From NCBI RefSeq assembly GCF_004368965.1, contig NZ_SORO01000001.1:2388001-2452000 (forward strand): 64,000 nucleotides of DNA, in the 5' to 3' direction. Both the position numbers and the translations under genes were made by a program. This document shows positions 8,513 to 17,432 of this stretch, one piece after another (the stretch's first letter is position 1; each line of letters begins with the position of its first letter). A model generated the notes under the pieces. That model did not search any database. It worked only from the letters and a program-made list of their open reading frames with translations, and was not told the DNA's origin. This DNA is from Leptospira meyeri (lineage in GTDB: Bacteria > Spirochaetota > Leptospiria > Leptospirales > Leptospiraceae).

Positions 8513-10969
8513 ATGTCACTCAAACAAATTACCATCTATATAGAAGAATCTGGTAATGATTTTTATAATCGCATCCTTCGTGACATAACAAACATTGAGA
8601 CATGCAACGTACATAGTTTTCATTCTATTTTAGATATCAAACCGGGTACAATCCAAGAGTCGGCAGTCTTTCTTTTTTGGAATGATTCTACTGTTTTAGA
8701 AAAACAAAAATTTATCTTCGAACAATTTCCTGAATCTCCTTATATCTTACTTTCGATTGCTCCTTTATCGCCGACGGAATTAGCAAGAGCTGCTCATCCA
8801 ACATTTTTACACCTTGCCGAACAAACTTATACAGTTGGTATCTTAGATTTAGTACTAAATTTTGCAGAGCGATTGATAGAAGATATGAATCGTTCGATTG
8901 CTTATGACAAAATTAGAGAGAAGGTCATTGTCCTTCAGAATGTCTTTGAAGAGTCTTTGGACATTCTAATGCAAATTGATCCAGGTACTAAACAGATCAT
9001 CAATGCAAACAAACAAGCAGTGGTTGTTTTAGAATATCCATTGGAAGAAATTGTAGGGAAAGAATTTTCTTTCTTTATGCCTCCCGTGGAAGTGGATGAA
9101 GATGAAGAGTTCCAAGGGAATTTGATAGAAAGTACGGCTTTAAAAACAAAATCAGGTCATTTGATTCCTACAGAATCTTCATTCCGGTTGTTTCCTGTGA
9201 ATGGTAAAATGGCAATTTGGGCCACGTTTCGCGATATCACAGAACGAAAACGCTCTCAAGAACAAGTCAAAAATCAAAAAGCGTTTTATGAATTCATTCT
9301 AGACAATCTTGATTCTGATATTGCAGTGTTGAATTCAAATTTTCAATATGAATATACAAATCCCGTATTTTTATCAAACAAAGATATTCGCAAATGGATA
9401 TTCAAAAAAACCGATGAAGAATTAGCGGCACGATTGGATTTACCGAATGATTTTTATGAAAAAAGAAAAAAGTATTTAGAAATAGCAGCTAAAGAAAACG
9501 AAATTGTTCAATTTGAAGAACTCATCCAAGATAGTAACGATAAGGTTACTTACCTTTTAAGAAAATACATTCCTATCGATGATACAGAGACGGATCAAAA
9601 AAGGATCATTAGTTTTGGTGTAGATATCACCGAACGAAAATTATCTGAAGAAAGAATTACTTACTTAGCTTATTATGATGCTCTCACTGGCCTTTCAAAT
9701 CGTACATTATTCATAGATCATGCAAACCAGGCTTTAAAAAATCATAAATCTTCAGAATCTTTGCTAGCCTTCTATTTTTTTGACATAGATAATTTTAAAT
9801 TTATCAATGATAGTCTGGGTCATACCAAAGGAGATATCCTTTTACAAATGGTTGGAGCAAGACTCAAACGAGTGATGACAGAAGTTGACACCGTTGCACG
9901 ATTTGGTGGAGATGAATTTGCTATTTTAAAAGTTGATGTTCCCAACAAAAGTGCGGCCGCTGAATTTGCACAAAAGATTTTAGATATTCTTAGCCAACCA
10001 TTTCACATTATGGGTCGGGATTTATTTACAACGATCAGTATGGGAATCGCCCTTTCTCCCAATGATGGAATTTCTTCTTCGGAACTCTTAAAAAATTCTG
10101 ATATGGCAATGTACAAGGCCAAAGAATTAGGCCGAAACAACTACAAATTCTACACAAACGAACTCATTCTTCGTTCCGAAAAACGTTTGTACATTGAAAA
10201 TTCTTTGCGGAAGGCCATTCAAAATGAAGAGTTAGTGCTCTTTTTCCAACCCAAAATTTCCACTGTTACAAATCAAGTTTGTGGAGCAGAGGCTCTCATC
10301 CGCTGGAAACATCCGGAGCGAGGATGGGTTCCTCCTGTAGAATTTATTCCTGTTGCAGAAGATTCTGGCATTATTGAAAGGATTGGAGATTGGGTATTAG
10401 AAGAAGCCTGCCAGTTAAAAAAAGAATGGAAAAAACAAAATCTTCCTGCCTTTCCTGTCAGCATCAATGTCAGTGGAAAGCAACTAGCACGGGCTAATTG
10501 GTCTCATCGTGTACAATCAACTATCCTGCAATACGAGATAAATCCAGAGGAAATTGAGTTAGAACTAACTGAAAGTTCTATCATGGAAAATCCTGAAAAA
10601 AGTATAGAAGCCTTTGAATATTTATCAGGACTTGGAATTAAAGTTTCTATTGATGATTTTGGAACTGGTTATAGTTCGTTAAGTTATCTTAAAAAAATCA
10701 ATGCAGATGTTTTAAAAATTGATAGGTCTTTTGTGATCGATCTGGAACTCAATGAAGACGACCGAGCCATCTGCAAGGCAATTATCAATATGGCACATTC
10801 CTTGGGTATGGAAGTGATTGCGGAAGGAGTTGAAAATCTAGCTCAAAGGGATTTGCTCCATGATTTAGGCTGTCATATGATCCAAGGATATCTTTATAGC
10901 AAACCTCTCCCCGCTCATGATTTTGTGGAATTCGTTAAAAAATTTAACGAATCTACTCAAACAAAATAG
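8513..10969 (+). CDS. PAS-PAS-GGDEF-EAL c-di-GMP turnover protein
   Basis: An 818-residue cytoplasmic signalling protein. Order: residues 1-about 130 look like a receiver-like domain without a clear phospho-Asp; two PAS domains (about 145-245 and 260-375, each ending in DITERK); GGDEF domain with intact FGGDEF at about 464; EAL domain with EALIRW at about 591, ELTESS, DDFGTGYSSL and IDRSFV. Both catalytic signatures are complete, so it may make and degrade c-di-GMP depending on signal. The inhibitory RxxD site before GGDEF is absent (TEVD). The ATG at 8513 has AAGG upstream. The M23 peptidase gene follows closely. Confidence 0.92.
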   Translation: MSLKQITIYIEESGNDFYNRILRDITNIETCNVHSFHSILDIKPGTIQESAVFLFWNDSTVLEKQKFIFEQFPESPYILLSIAPLSPTELARAAHPTFLHLAEQTYTVGILDLVLNFAERLIEDMNRSIAYDKIREKVIVLQNVFEESLDILMQIDPGTKQIINANKQAVVVLEYPLEEIVGKEFSFFMPPVEVDEDEEFQGNLIESTALKTKSGHLIPTESSFRLFPVNGKMAIWATFRDITERKRSQEQVKNQKAFYEFILDNLDSDIAVLNSNFQYEYTNPVFLSNKDIRKWIFKKTDEELAARLDLPNDFYEKRKKYLEIAAKENEIVQFEELIQDSNDKVTYLLRKYIPIDDTETDQKRIISFGVDITERKLSEERITYLAYYDALTGLSNRTLFIDHANQALKNHKSSESLLAFYFFDIDNFKFINDSLGHTKGDILLQMVGARLKRVMTEVDTVARFGGDEFAILKVDVPNKSAAAEFAQKILDILSQPFHIMGRDLFTTISMGIALSPNDGISSSELLKNSDMAMYKAKELGRNNYKFYTNELILRSEKRLYIENSLRKAIQNEELVLFFQPKISTVTNQVCGAEALIRWKHPERGWVPPVEFIPVAEDSGIIERIGDWVLEEACQLKKEWKKQNLPAFPVSINVSGKQLARANWSHRVQSTILQYEINPEEIELELTESSIMENPEKSIEAFEYLSGLGIKVSIDDFGTGYSSLSYLKKINADVLKIDRSFVIDLELNEDDRAICKAIINMAHSLGMEVIAEGVENLAQRDLLHDLGCHMIQGYLYSKPLPAHDFVEFVKKFNESTQTK

Positions 10970-10981
10970 CCGAAATTGAAA

Positions 10982-11953
10982 ATGATGATACGGTTTTTGT
11001 CTTTATTGGTTCTTATTTTATCATTTGTACGTCCTGTCCCTGCCGAATCCCGAGAGGTCAAAAAAAAATCTGCCGCTCGTGAAATTCCTACTAATTACTT
11101 TGTCAAAAAAGAAGAAAAAAATTTTTCACTATTAATGGAAGCAAGGCGATTTGGAAGAGGAGAAGTCATCTTCCTGCGTTTGACTCCTAAAGATAAAAAG
11201 TGGATCAACGAATCATATAAAGTTAGTTGGTTAGGAAAGGATGTGATCCTTACCAAAAGAGAAAAGAGTATGATTGCTTTTTTACCGGTTTCTCCCGACA
11301 CACCTGCCGGTGCAATGACCCTAGAAATTGTTTCAAAAATTTTTTTTGTTAAACGTGGACAAAAACAGTATCAAATCATTTTAGAACCGACCAAATTCCA
11401 AGTAATCAAAAAAAATCAACAGATCAAGGTGGATGAAAAGTTTGTTACCAAAGAATTGCCTAAAGAAACTTTAGATTTTATTCAAGAATGTAAATCTGCA
11501 AAAGAAGCAGCATTTGCAAAACAAAGCCAATTACAATTTGTAAATAATTTCAAAAATCCATTGAATAAAATATTTATTACCAGTAAATTCTATGTTAGGC
11601 GAGATTATAATAATAAACAAGGCAGACCTCATGGTGGTGTAGACTTTCGTGGAAAAGTAGGTACGCCAATTTTTGCGATCCAAGATGGGATAGTTGTACT
11701 TGCTAGAAAAACTTATTATGAAGGAAACTTCACAATCGTCGATCATGGGAATAAAATATTTTCTTTTTATATGCACCAAGATGAAATTAAGGTGAAGGTG
11801 GGAGATGTTGTAAAACAGGGACAAGAAATTGGCACTGTTGGTTCAACAGGAATGTCGACAGGTCCTCACCTACACTTAGGCGCTAAGGTAAATGATACTT
11901 TAGTGGATCCACTTTCTTTAATTGCTTTGCAGTCGATTTCCGAATCGCATTGA
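10982..11953 (+). CDS. M23 family (LytM/DD-endopeptidase-like) exported peptidase
   Basis: Exported peptidoglycan-type zinc peptidase. An N-terminal signal peptide (MMIRFLSLLVLILSFV) precedes a beta-rich N-terminal region with Lys-rich segments and the C-terminal M23 domain (about 200-320) carrying the zinc ligands HGGVD and HLH (GPHLHLG), with VDHGNKIFSFYMHQ and VGDVVKQGQEIGTVGSTG between them. The set is complete, so it is probably active. ATG at 10982 preferred over TTG at 10976. It starts 12 bp after the GGDEF-EAL gene. The 3' end overlaps the convergent membrane-protein gene by 36 bp. Confidence 0.88.
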   Translation: MMIRFLSLLVLILSFVRPVPAESREVKKKSAAREIPTNYFVKKEEKNFSLLMEARRFGRGEVIFLRLTPKDKKWINESYKVSWLGKDVILTKREKSMIAFLPVSPDTPAGAMTLEIVSKIFFVKRGQKQYQIILEPTKFQVIKKNQQIKVDEKFVTKELPKETLDFIQECKSAKEAAFAKQSQLQFVNNFKNPLNKIFITSKFYVRRDYNNKQGRPHGGVDFRGKVGTPIFAIQDGIVVLARKTYYEGNFTIVDHGNKIFSFYMHQDEIKVKVGDVVKQGQEIGTVGSTGMSTGPHLHLGAKVNDTLVDPLSLIALQSISESH

Positions 11954-12973
11954 TGACAAAAATTCACGAATGCCTTGTTCGTGAATTTCGCCTTTCTCTA
12001 AATTTTCAGTGATATGAAACAAAAGTTTATCATGATTGGAAGTTTCCACTAAGATAAAACCAGTTTTCGCATAACGCGGTCTTAGGAGATCAAAAAAAGT
12101 CCAAAACTTAGAAGTGACAATTGAAGGTTCTAATTCTTTTTGTTGGATTTCTTGAATGTCCTCAATATCTCCTTTACTCACTTGTATTTTGAGGAATTCA
12201 GAAAATTCGGCAATTGCTTGATTTTCTTGGAAACCTAAGTAGTCAGGAAAGTAAAAGATTCTTACAAAAGGATATCTTTCCGCATCTTGGTCACTGAAAG
12301 CAAGAAGACCCGCAATTTGTCCTGCGCCCGTTTTATTTTCCAAAGATAAGTCTTCGGGTTTAAAAAAATAAAAACCTTGAGGAAGTGTAAATCCAAACTG
12401 AAGTTCTTCATTCCAATATTGATTGTTGTCTGTGATTACCCAACCATTTAGATCTTTTTCTTCAATTTGGTATTTATTCTTAAAAAGAAGATAAGCGGAT
12501 AAAACTTCTGCACCTTGTAAAGCTTTGAAGGCGATGAGGGCGTTGCTTGCGATGAGGCATGCCGCCACCAAAAGACGTGCATATTCTTCGAGGCGTAACA
12601 CACGAATGAGAAATGCAACCGCCACTAATAAAAATAGAAAAACAGTTCCAGCCTCAAAAACCAAAACCTCTGCAAGCCATAGAGAAAATATAAATAATAC
12701 AACGACACCTAATTCAATGAAAGGATGAAACGTCTCAGCCCAATATCGTTGAATCACATATAAACTTCCATAAGTTATGAAAAGTCCAACAATCAGTGAA
12801 ATGAGGCAAAGAACAAAAATGTAGTGCCAAGGCAAATGAGATTCATGGTAAATGAAAAAGGGAATGGCTATGATGGAATAGAGTAAGAGTAAGTTTCTAG
12901 AGGTTTTAGGAACCAAGAATGTGGTAAAGAAACCACTTGCATGATTTTTGATTTTGGCTAGTATTTGCAACAT
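11918..12973 (-). CDS. membrane protein of unknown function
   Basis: A 351-residue protein with about five N-terminal transmembrane helices (residues about 28-45, 50-75, 86-105, 107-125, 130-155) and a soluble C-terminal half of about 180 residues, probably on the outside or in the cytoplasm; no known family recognised. Its start codon shares a CATG with the divergent gene at 12972, and its end overlaps the M23 gene by 36 bp. Confidence 0.7.
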   Translation of the reverse strand: MLQILAKIKNHASGFFTTFLVPKTSRNLLLLYSIIAIPFFIYHESHLPWHYIFVLCLISLIVGLFITYGSLYVIQRYWAETFHPFIELGVVVLFIFSLWLAEVLVFEAGTVFLFLLVAVAFLIRVLRLEEYARLLVAACLIASNALIAFKALQGAEVLSAYLLFKNKYQIEEKDLNGWVITDNNQYWNEELQFGFTLPQGFYFFKPEDLSLENKTGAGQIAGLLAFSDQDAERYPFVRIFYFPDYLGFQENQAIAEFSEFLKIQVSKGDIEDIQEIQQKELEPSIVTSKFWTFFDLLRPRYAKTGFILVETSNHDKLLFHITENLEKGEIHEQGIREFLSSMRFGNRLQSN

Positions 12974-13583
12974 GTCGGCGATTACAGACTTCTTTCAAAA
13001 AATCCAAAACCAAATTCTTGAAATCCAAACTACCATCAACCAGATCAAAACCAGTTGGGAGAATTTTCAAAAGTTTTGGGATTTGTTTTTTACTTTAGTC
13101 CCTTGGGAAGTTCTCCTTCTACTGATCTTTTCTGTCATCCTCCTTTCCATTTTCAATTCAGTTTCTCCCAAAACTCCAAAGGCCAACCTTACCATCGCCG
13201 TTTTGTTGCTTTCCGTACTTTGGATCTATTTTTGGGGATTGTTTTCGAAAGAAGTTTCTTACGGAAGAGTGTTCCTGGTTTCTCTCTATATCCTTTTTCC
13301 CTTACATGCGTTCGGCCTAATTCAGTGGATTTATGGCCTTGGACAAAAAGTCTATTGGAAAAAAAGAAGAATCGCACCTATTCAATGGGACTCTGCACTT
13401 CATCAACTTTCTCTGGATTACCATCAGTTGGTAGGGAAAGCCCATTTGTATCATGGAAAAATTGAAGAAAATCGGAGCGGTTTGTTAGAAGAAATGGAAC
13501 GTTTAGAACAATCCATCCAGGGAATCAAATCTTTACTTTTGAAAGAGAAAGTGGCAGGAATCAAAAATCTAGAAGAAAACTAA
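12972..13583 (+). CDS. membrane protein with coiled-coil ends, unknown function
   Basis: A 203-residue protein. An N-terminal amphipathic helix (MSAITDFFQKIQNQILEIQ) predicts a coiled coil, followed by three hydrophobic helices (about residues 47-64, 72-90, 100-120), a basic stretch and a second C-terminal helix rich in Glu/Leu. No family recognised. The ATG at 12972 is chosen over an upstream TTG at 12948 because it avoids a longer overlap with the divergent gene; no ribosome binding site is evident for either. Confidence 0.65.
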   Translation: MSAITDFFQKIQNQILEIQTTINQIKTSWENFQKFWDLFFTLVPWEVLLLLIFSVILLSIFNSVSPKTPKANLTIAVLLLSVLWIYFWGLFSKEVSYGRVFLVSLYILFPLHAFGLIQWIYGLGQKVYWKKRRIAPIQWDSALHQLSLDYHQLVGKAHLYHGKIEENRSGLLEEMERLEQSIQGIKSLLLKEKVAGIKNLEEN

Positions 13584-13644
13584 GTTTGTGTTGCTTAGAA
13601 AAAGGCGGAACATTCTAGAATCTAAATTGGAATATTCAGGCTAA

Positions 13645-13929
13645 CTAGTGAGTACCAGTAAAACCTAAAGCTAAAAGAAATAAAAACAATAAAAAACTTA
13701 GATTGGTTCCGTTCATCAGTAAAGAAATCATCGAAATGATATAGAAGGAAATTTCCTTTTTCCTTCTATAAGTAATCATAAAAAAAATCCAACCCAATCG
13801 GAAAAGGGAAATTAAAGCTAAAAAAACAATTCCGTACAAAAGAAAGAGATTCACTTTTTTAGTGAAATAAATAATTAAACTCGCTAAGGAAAGAAGCCAA
13901 AGTAAAAAATCAAGAAAGAGGATTTTCAT
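13645..13929 (-). CDS. small membrane protein
   Basis: A 94-residue hydrophobic protein with about three transmembrane helices (residues 4-22, 27-47 and 68-90) separated by a basic loop (YRRKKE). No family recognised. ATG at 13929 preferred over TTG at 13941. It lies between a convergent membrane-protein gene and the metallo-beta-lactamase gene on the same strand. Confidence 0.55.
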   Translation of the reverse strand: MKILFLDFLLWLLSLASLIIYFTKKVNLFLLYGIVFLALISLFRLGWIFFMITYRRKKEISFYIISMISLLMNGTNLSFLLFLFLLALGFTGTH

Positions 13930-13997
13930 ATTTAATTTCAAAACATCTAGCGAGTTGTCTCATTCATTTTGTTCCGATCGATGGAATAATGGAATTA

Positions 13998-14966
13998 TTA
14001 CTTTCCAACAAGTTGCGGATAAAATCCAAGTTTACTTTGCACATCATGATCATGAGCCGGAATGATTTGTAATTCTGGATTGTTTTGAATTAAATCATTA
14101 ACACGAGCGATCTCTTCACCAAGACTTTTTGTGTCAAAGTCAACAATCCATCTTGCCCCTCTTGGTTTGTGTTTTTTTTCTTTAAAACCTTCTCTTCGCC
14201 AAACTATATCTCCAGTGAGAAAGAAGGTATCTCCATTTGCTGTATGTAGAAATAAACCCACCGACCCTTCACTATGCCCTTTCATAGGAACTAAAACTAC
14301 TGTTCCATCACCATACCAATCTAAACTCTTCGCATAAGATGCATAAGGTTTATTTTTGAACTCCAAATAACTCCAATTCACAGAATCCCCATCAAACTGA
14401 GAAGGAATGTATCCTAATTCAATTTTAGGGTGGTTCAACTCATCTGGTAAACTGTGAATTTTTGCTGTAGGAAAATCTTTTAATCCACTTGCATGATCCC
14501 AATGAAGATGGGAAAAAAATACATCCTGAATGGAATTTGGGACAGCACCATTGGAATCTAATTGTTCGTATGCTGTTTGATTAGGTTTGTAATCCATTAA
14601 AAGTTTTAAATACAAAGGAAAAACTTGAAACTGTTCTTTTACTTTGGCTCCGAGCCCTGTATCAAATAAAAAATTTCCTTTCGGATGTTGGATATAAAAA
14701 GCGGAATGGGCTACTGTGACTGTTTTGAATACGGACCCACCCTCTATGACAAATCCTTCTAAAGTTTTGGCTTCTCCTGTTTTTAGAATCGAAAAAACCA
14801 AATTTGATTTTTCCGTCGGCTTTGGAATGCGAGAAGAATTTATTTTTTCTTCAGCGATGTAGGAAGGAATCTCTTCCTTCGGATATCCAAGGAAATATAG
14901 AAAAAAAATAATGATAGAAGTTACACTGATTGATAAAAATATTTTTGTTTTGGATGACAGTCTCAT
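13998..14966 (-). CDS. exported metallo-beta-lactamase-fold hydrolase
   Basis: A 322-residue MBL-fold protein with an N-terminal signal anchor (FLSISVTSIIIFFLYFLG). The metal site is visible: SHLHWDH (HXHXDH, about residue 160), a later His in MKGHSEGS, the Asp in LTGDIVW and a final His in IPAHDHD. The layout resembles AHL-lactonase-like (AttM/AiiA) MBL enzymes, but the substrate cannot be deduced. AGGA lies before the ATG. The TetR-type gene ends 19 bp upstream on the same strand, so the hydrolase is probably induced by release of that repressor. Confidence 0.85.
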   Translation of the reverse strand: MRLSSKTKIFLSISVTSIIIFFLYFLGYPKEEIPSYIAEEKINSSRIPKPTEKSNLVFSILKTGEAKTLEGFVIEGGSVFKTVTVAHSAFYIQHPKGNFLFDTGLGAKVKEQFQVFPLYLKLLMDYKPNQTAYEQLDSNGAVPNSIQDVFFSHLHWDHASGLKDFPTAKIHSLPDELNHPKIELGYIPSQFDGDSVNWSYLEFKNKPYASYAKSLDWYGDGTVVLVPMKGHSEGSVGLFLHTANGDTFFLTGDIVWRREGFKEKKHKPRGARWIVDFDTKSLGEEIARVNDLIQNNPELQIIPAHDHDVQSKLGFYPQLVGK

Positions 14967-14985
14967 TTTGATTTCCTATCTAAGT

Positions 14986-15561
14986 TTAGTTTGGTTTGAA
15001 AAGTAATTCAGCAGTTTTTGCGGCCACACGTAGTGGCTCTGGTGATTTTTGTAGTTTAGCAAGTAACAATGCACCTTCCCATAATGAGAGTAAGGATATA
15101 GAAAGATTTTTAGCGATTCGCGGAGTATATCCCTTTCCTACAAGATATGTTTCAAATGTTTTTAACCAGAGCGAATATATCTGTTTACATGTTTCGGAAA
15201 CAGATATATTCGACTTTGCCGTTTCCATTGCTGTGATTGCTATGGGACATCCTTTTTTGTAATCACTGGAAACAATTCGTTCTTCAAGAGCATGAAACAC
15301 CTGTTTAATGGCCTGAATCGGGGATTCTGTTTCGGAGAGGACTGATTGGAAAAACAAATTCAATTGATCACCTGAATGGAGAAGAGCAAGGCTTGTGAGT
15401 TCATCTTTTCCACCGGGAAAATGGAAGTAGAGAGAACCTTTCGGAGTATTTGTTTCTTTCCCTAGTTCGGTAAGACCTGTTGCCTCATAGCCAGACTCTT
15501 CCAAAAGTCCGGACATGATTTCGATCATTTTCTGTTTGGTTTCTAATCCTTTTTTACCCAC
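14986..15561 (-). CDS. TetR family repressor (LmrA/YxaF-like)
   Basis: A 191-residue regulator. The N-terminal TetR HTH is clear: TGLTELGKETNTPKGSLYFHF, with GKDEL after it. The C-terminal part has the KGCPI segment followed by AMETA, which is typical of the LmrA/YxaF subgroup. GTG start at 15561; the upstream ATG is out of frame. The gene is followed by the MBL hydrolase gene and preceded by a perfect 8-bp palindrome that probably is its operator. Confidence 0.88.
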   Translation of the reverse strand: MGKKGLETKQKMIEIMSGLLEESGYEATGLTELGKETNTPKGSLYFHFPGGKDELTSLALLHSGDQLNLFFQSVLSETESPIQAIKQVFHALEERIVSSDYKKGCPIAITAMETAKSNISVSETCKQIYSLWLKTFETYLVGKGYTPRIAKNLSISLLSLWEGALLLAKLQKSPEPLRVAAKTAELLFKPN

Positions 15562-15583
15562 AAATCCATTGGTTTAGAAAATA

Positions 15584-15597
15584 ATAGACCGGTCAAC
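15584..15597. promoter_or_regulatory. candidate TetR/LmrA-type operator
   Basis: Perfect palindrome GACCGGTC at 15587-15594 within TAGACCGGTCAA, 26 bp upstream of the TetR gene start. On the minus strand it is immediately followed by TATTAT, a plausible -10. LmrA/YxaF-type operators contain similar GACC/GGTC halves. Confidence 0.5.
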
Positions 15598-15716
15598 ATA
15601 AAAATGGGATTTGGGAAAGATTCTCTGAAATTCCAATGTGTGGGAGGAAGAGGTAGGAAACCAAATTTTGGTCGGAGAGACTGACTCTATCGTTTTTTCT
15701 AAGAGAATAAATCTCA

Positions 15717-15745
15717 TTGTTTTTTTAAGACTCCGCCGATAAACT
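15717..15745 (+). promoter_or_regulatory. promoter of fliG
   Basis: TTGTTT (15717-15722), a 17-base spacer and TAAACT (15740-15745), ending 26 bp before the fliG start. Same -10 hexamer as the hrcA promoter. Confidence 0.45.
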
Positions 15746-15771
15746 AAGTAGTACGGATTTCGGGACGAAGT

Positions 15772-16785
15772 ATGATCAATAAGAAGCCATCGCTGACAGG
15801 AAGACAAAAGGCCGCCATCTTTTTGGTTGCGGTTGGAAACGAAGTGGCCTCCGAAATCTTCAAACACCTCCGGGAAGACGAGATCGAACAAATTACGTTC
15901 GAGATTGCTCGTTTAGATAAAATCACACCAGAAGACAAAGAGAAGGTGCTTGTTGAGTTCAATGAACTCATGATGGCCCAAGAATTTATCACCAATGGTG
16001 GTATCGACTTTGCCCGTGGCCTACTCGAAAAGGCACTCGGTAACCAGAAAGCCATCGATATCATCAATCGACTCACTTCGTCACTGCAAGTACGGCCATT
16101 CGACTTTATTCGTAGAACAGACCCGGCTCACCTCCTTAACTTTATCCAGGGGGAACATCCGCAGACCATCGCTCTTATTCTTTCTTATTTGGATCCGCAA
16201 AAAGCATCCAACATCCTTTCCAACTTACCTCACCAAATCCAAGCGGAAGTGGCAAAACGAATTGCAACTATGGACCGTGTATCACCGGACGTACTACGTG
16301 AGGTAGAACGAGTATTAGAGCGTAAACTTTCGACTCTTGCATCTGAAGATTATACTTCTGCTGGGGGTATTGATTCTGTGGTTGAAATTCTAAACCTAGT
16401 CGACCGGGGAACAGAAAAAACCATCATCGAAGCCTTAGAAGAAGAAGACCCGGAACTTGCAGAAGAGATCAAAAAACGGATGTTCGTATTCGAAGATATC
16501 GTTCTACTCGACGACCGTGCAATCCAAAAAGTAATGCGTGAAGTGGATAACACAGATTTGGCGAAAGCATTAAAGTCTGTGGATTCCGAAGTACAAGATA
16601 AAATCTTTAAAAACATGTCGAAACGTGCGGCGAACTTACTCCGTGAGGATATGGACTTTATGGGTCCTGTTCGTTTGAAAGACGTGGAAGATGCACAGCA
16701 GAAGATTGTAAACATCATCCGTAAACTGGAAGAAGCAGGCGAGATCGTTGTGGCTCGTGCAGGAGAAGACGAACTTGTGGTTTAA
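15772..16785 (+). CDS. fliG: flagellar motor switch protein FliG
   Basis: Rotor (C-ring) protein that couples the MS ring to the stators and switches rotation direction; in spirochaetes it drives periplasmic flagella. Length 337, normal. Seen: N-terminal domain (LTGRQKAAIFLVAVG), the EHPQ motif of the middle domain (about residue 125), the SAGGIDSVVEILN stretch before the C-terminal domain, and the charged torque helix region FEDIVLLDDRAIQKVMREVD with the expected acidic and basic residues. It stands alone, not in a flagellar operon; its neighbours are unrelated regulators. Confidence 0.97.
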   Translation: MINKKPSLTGRQKAAIFLVAVGNEVASEIFKHLREDEIEQITFEIARLDKITPEDKEKVLVEFNELMMAQEFITNGGIDFARGLLEKALGNQKAIDIINRLTSSLQVRPFDFIRRTDPAHLLNFIQGEHPQTIALILSYLDPQKASNILSNLPHQIQAEVAKRIATMDRVSPDVLREVERVLERKLSTLASEDYTSAGGIDSVVEILNLVDRGTEKTIIEALEEEDPELAEEIKKRMFVFEDIVLLDDRAIQKVMREVDNTDLAKALKSVDSEVQDKIFKNMSKRAANLLREDMDFMGPVRLKDVEDAQQKIVNIIRKLEEAGEIVVARAGEDELVV

Positions 16786-16805
16786 TCCACGAGTTTTACT
16801 TTTCT
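16772..16805 (+). terminator. fliG terminator
   Basis: AACTTGTGG (16772-16780) pairs with CCACGAGTT (16787-16795) with one G-U pair across a six-base loop containing the fliG stop, followed by TTACTTTTCT. A second small hairpin (TTTTCTA/TAGAAAA) follows at 16800-16818. Confidence 0.5.
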
Positions 16806-16836
16806 AGTTTTTAGAAAATTCTAATATTGGAAAAAT

Positions 16837-17325
16837 CTATTTGTGGCGATTGCTGAATTTTCCCCATTTGGGAGGAAATTCTGCCAGTGCATCTTTGGCT
16901 GTAATTTCATTTCTCTCTAGTTTTTGGTTTAGAGTGATGAGTTTGTGCAAGTTTCCCATCGAAAAGGAAAGTTCTGTGATATCAAAATCATCCAAACGCA
17001 CTTTTGCATTTCGACAGAATAGTTTGAGTTCGGATAAAATTAATGTGACCCTAGCGTTGGCATAACGAGCTACGATTTCTTCGAATTCTTCTTCATTAAA
17101 AAATTCTTTTTCCAAATCATAATCGAATTCTTGTTTGATGAGATCAATGAGAGATAGTCCGAGTTCTTTTGCAACTATAACGACATAATCAAACTTAGAT
17201 CGAACCCAATCTTCTGATTCCAAAAGTTCTATAGCAGAGCGAGGTATATTCAATTTTTCTGATAGTTCTACCCTTGTCAGCTTTCGTTTCTCTCGGTAGG
17301 TTCTGAAATGATTTACTTTTTCCAT
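16837..17325 (-). CDS. HTH (XRE-like) transcriptional regulator
   Basis: A 162-residue protein with an N-terminal helix-turn-helix of the Cro/CI type: TYREKRKLTRVELSEKLNIP, then RSAIELLESEDW. The C-terminal two-thirds are helical and acidic and match no domain I know. ATG at 17325. About 25 bp upstream lies a perfect 15-bp palindrome, which suggests autoregulation, and beyond it a divergent hairpin-rich non-coding stretch. Confidence 0.75.
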   Translation of the reverse strand: MEKVNHFRTYREKRKLTRVELSEKLNIPRSAIELLESEDWVRSKFDYVVIVAKELGLSLIDLIKQEFDYDLEKEFFNEEEFEEIVARYANARVTLILSELKLFCRNAKVRLDDFDITELSFSMGNLHKLITLNQKLERNEITAKDALAEFPPKWGKFSNRHK

Positions 17326-17349
17326 GTTTTATAAAAAAAATTCAAAATT

Positions 17350-17396
17350 ACCGTTATTAACGGTCTGAAATGGGCCCAAAAACGTTTTGAACGGTT
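17350..17396. promoter_or_regulatory. palindromic operator region upstream of HTH gene
   Basis: Perfect palindrome ACCGTTATTAACGGT (17350-17364). A further AACGTT (17381-17386) and AACGGT (17390-17395) repeat the same half site about 30 bp away. Arrangement and distance (25-70 bp before the HTH start) fit a dimer-binding autoregulatory site controlling one or both directions. Confidence 0.55.
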
Positions 17397-17432
17397 TGGA
17401 AGAATAAGATCCTCATGGATTCTGTTGACTTA

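Noticed and set aside
13612..13621. ATTCTAGAAT palindrome between convergent genes as terminator
   Set aside because: No loop and no T tail; short palindromes of this kind are expected by chance.
15995..16306. 103-residue ORF on the plus strand inside fliG
   Set aside because: Fully within fliG in another frame, with no family resemblance; a shadow ORF.
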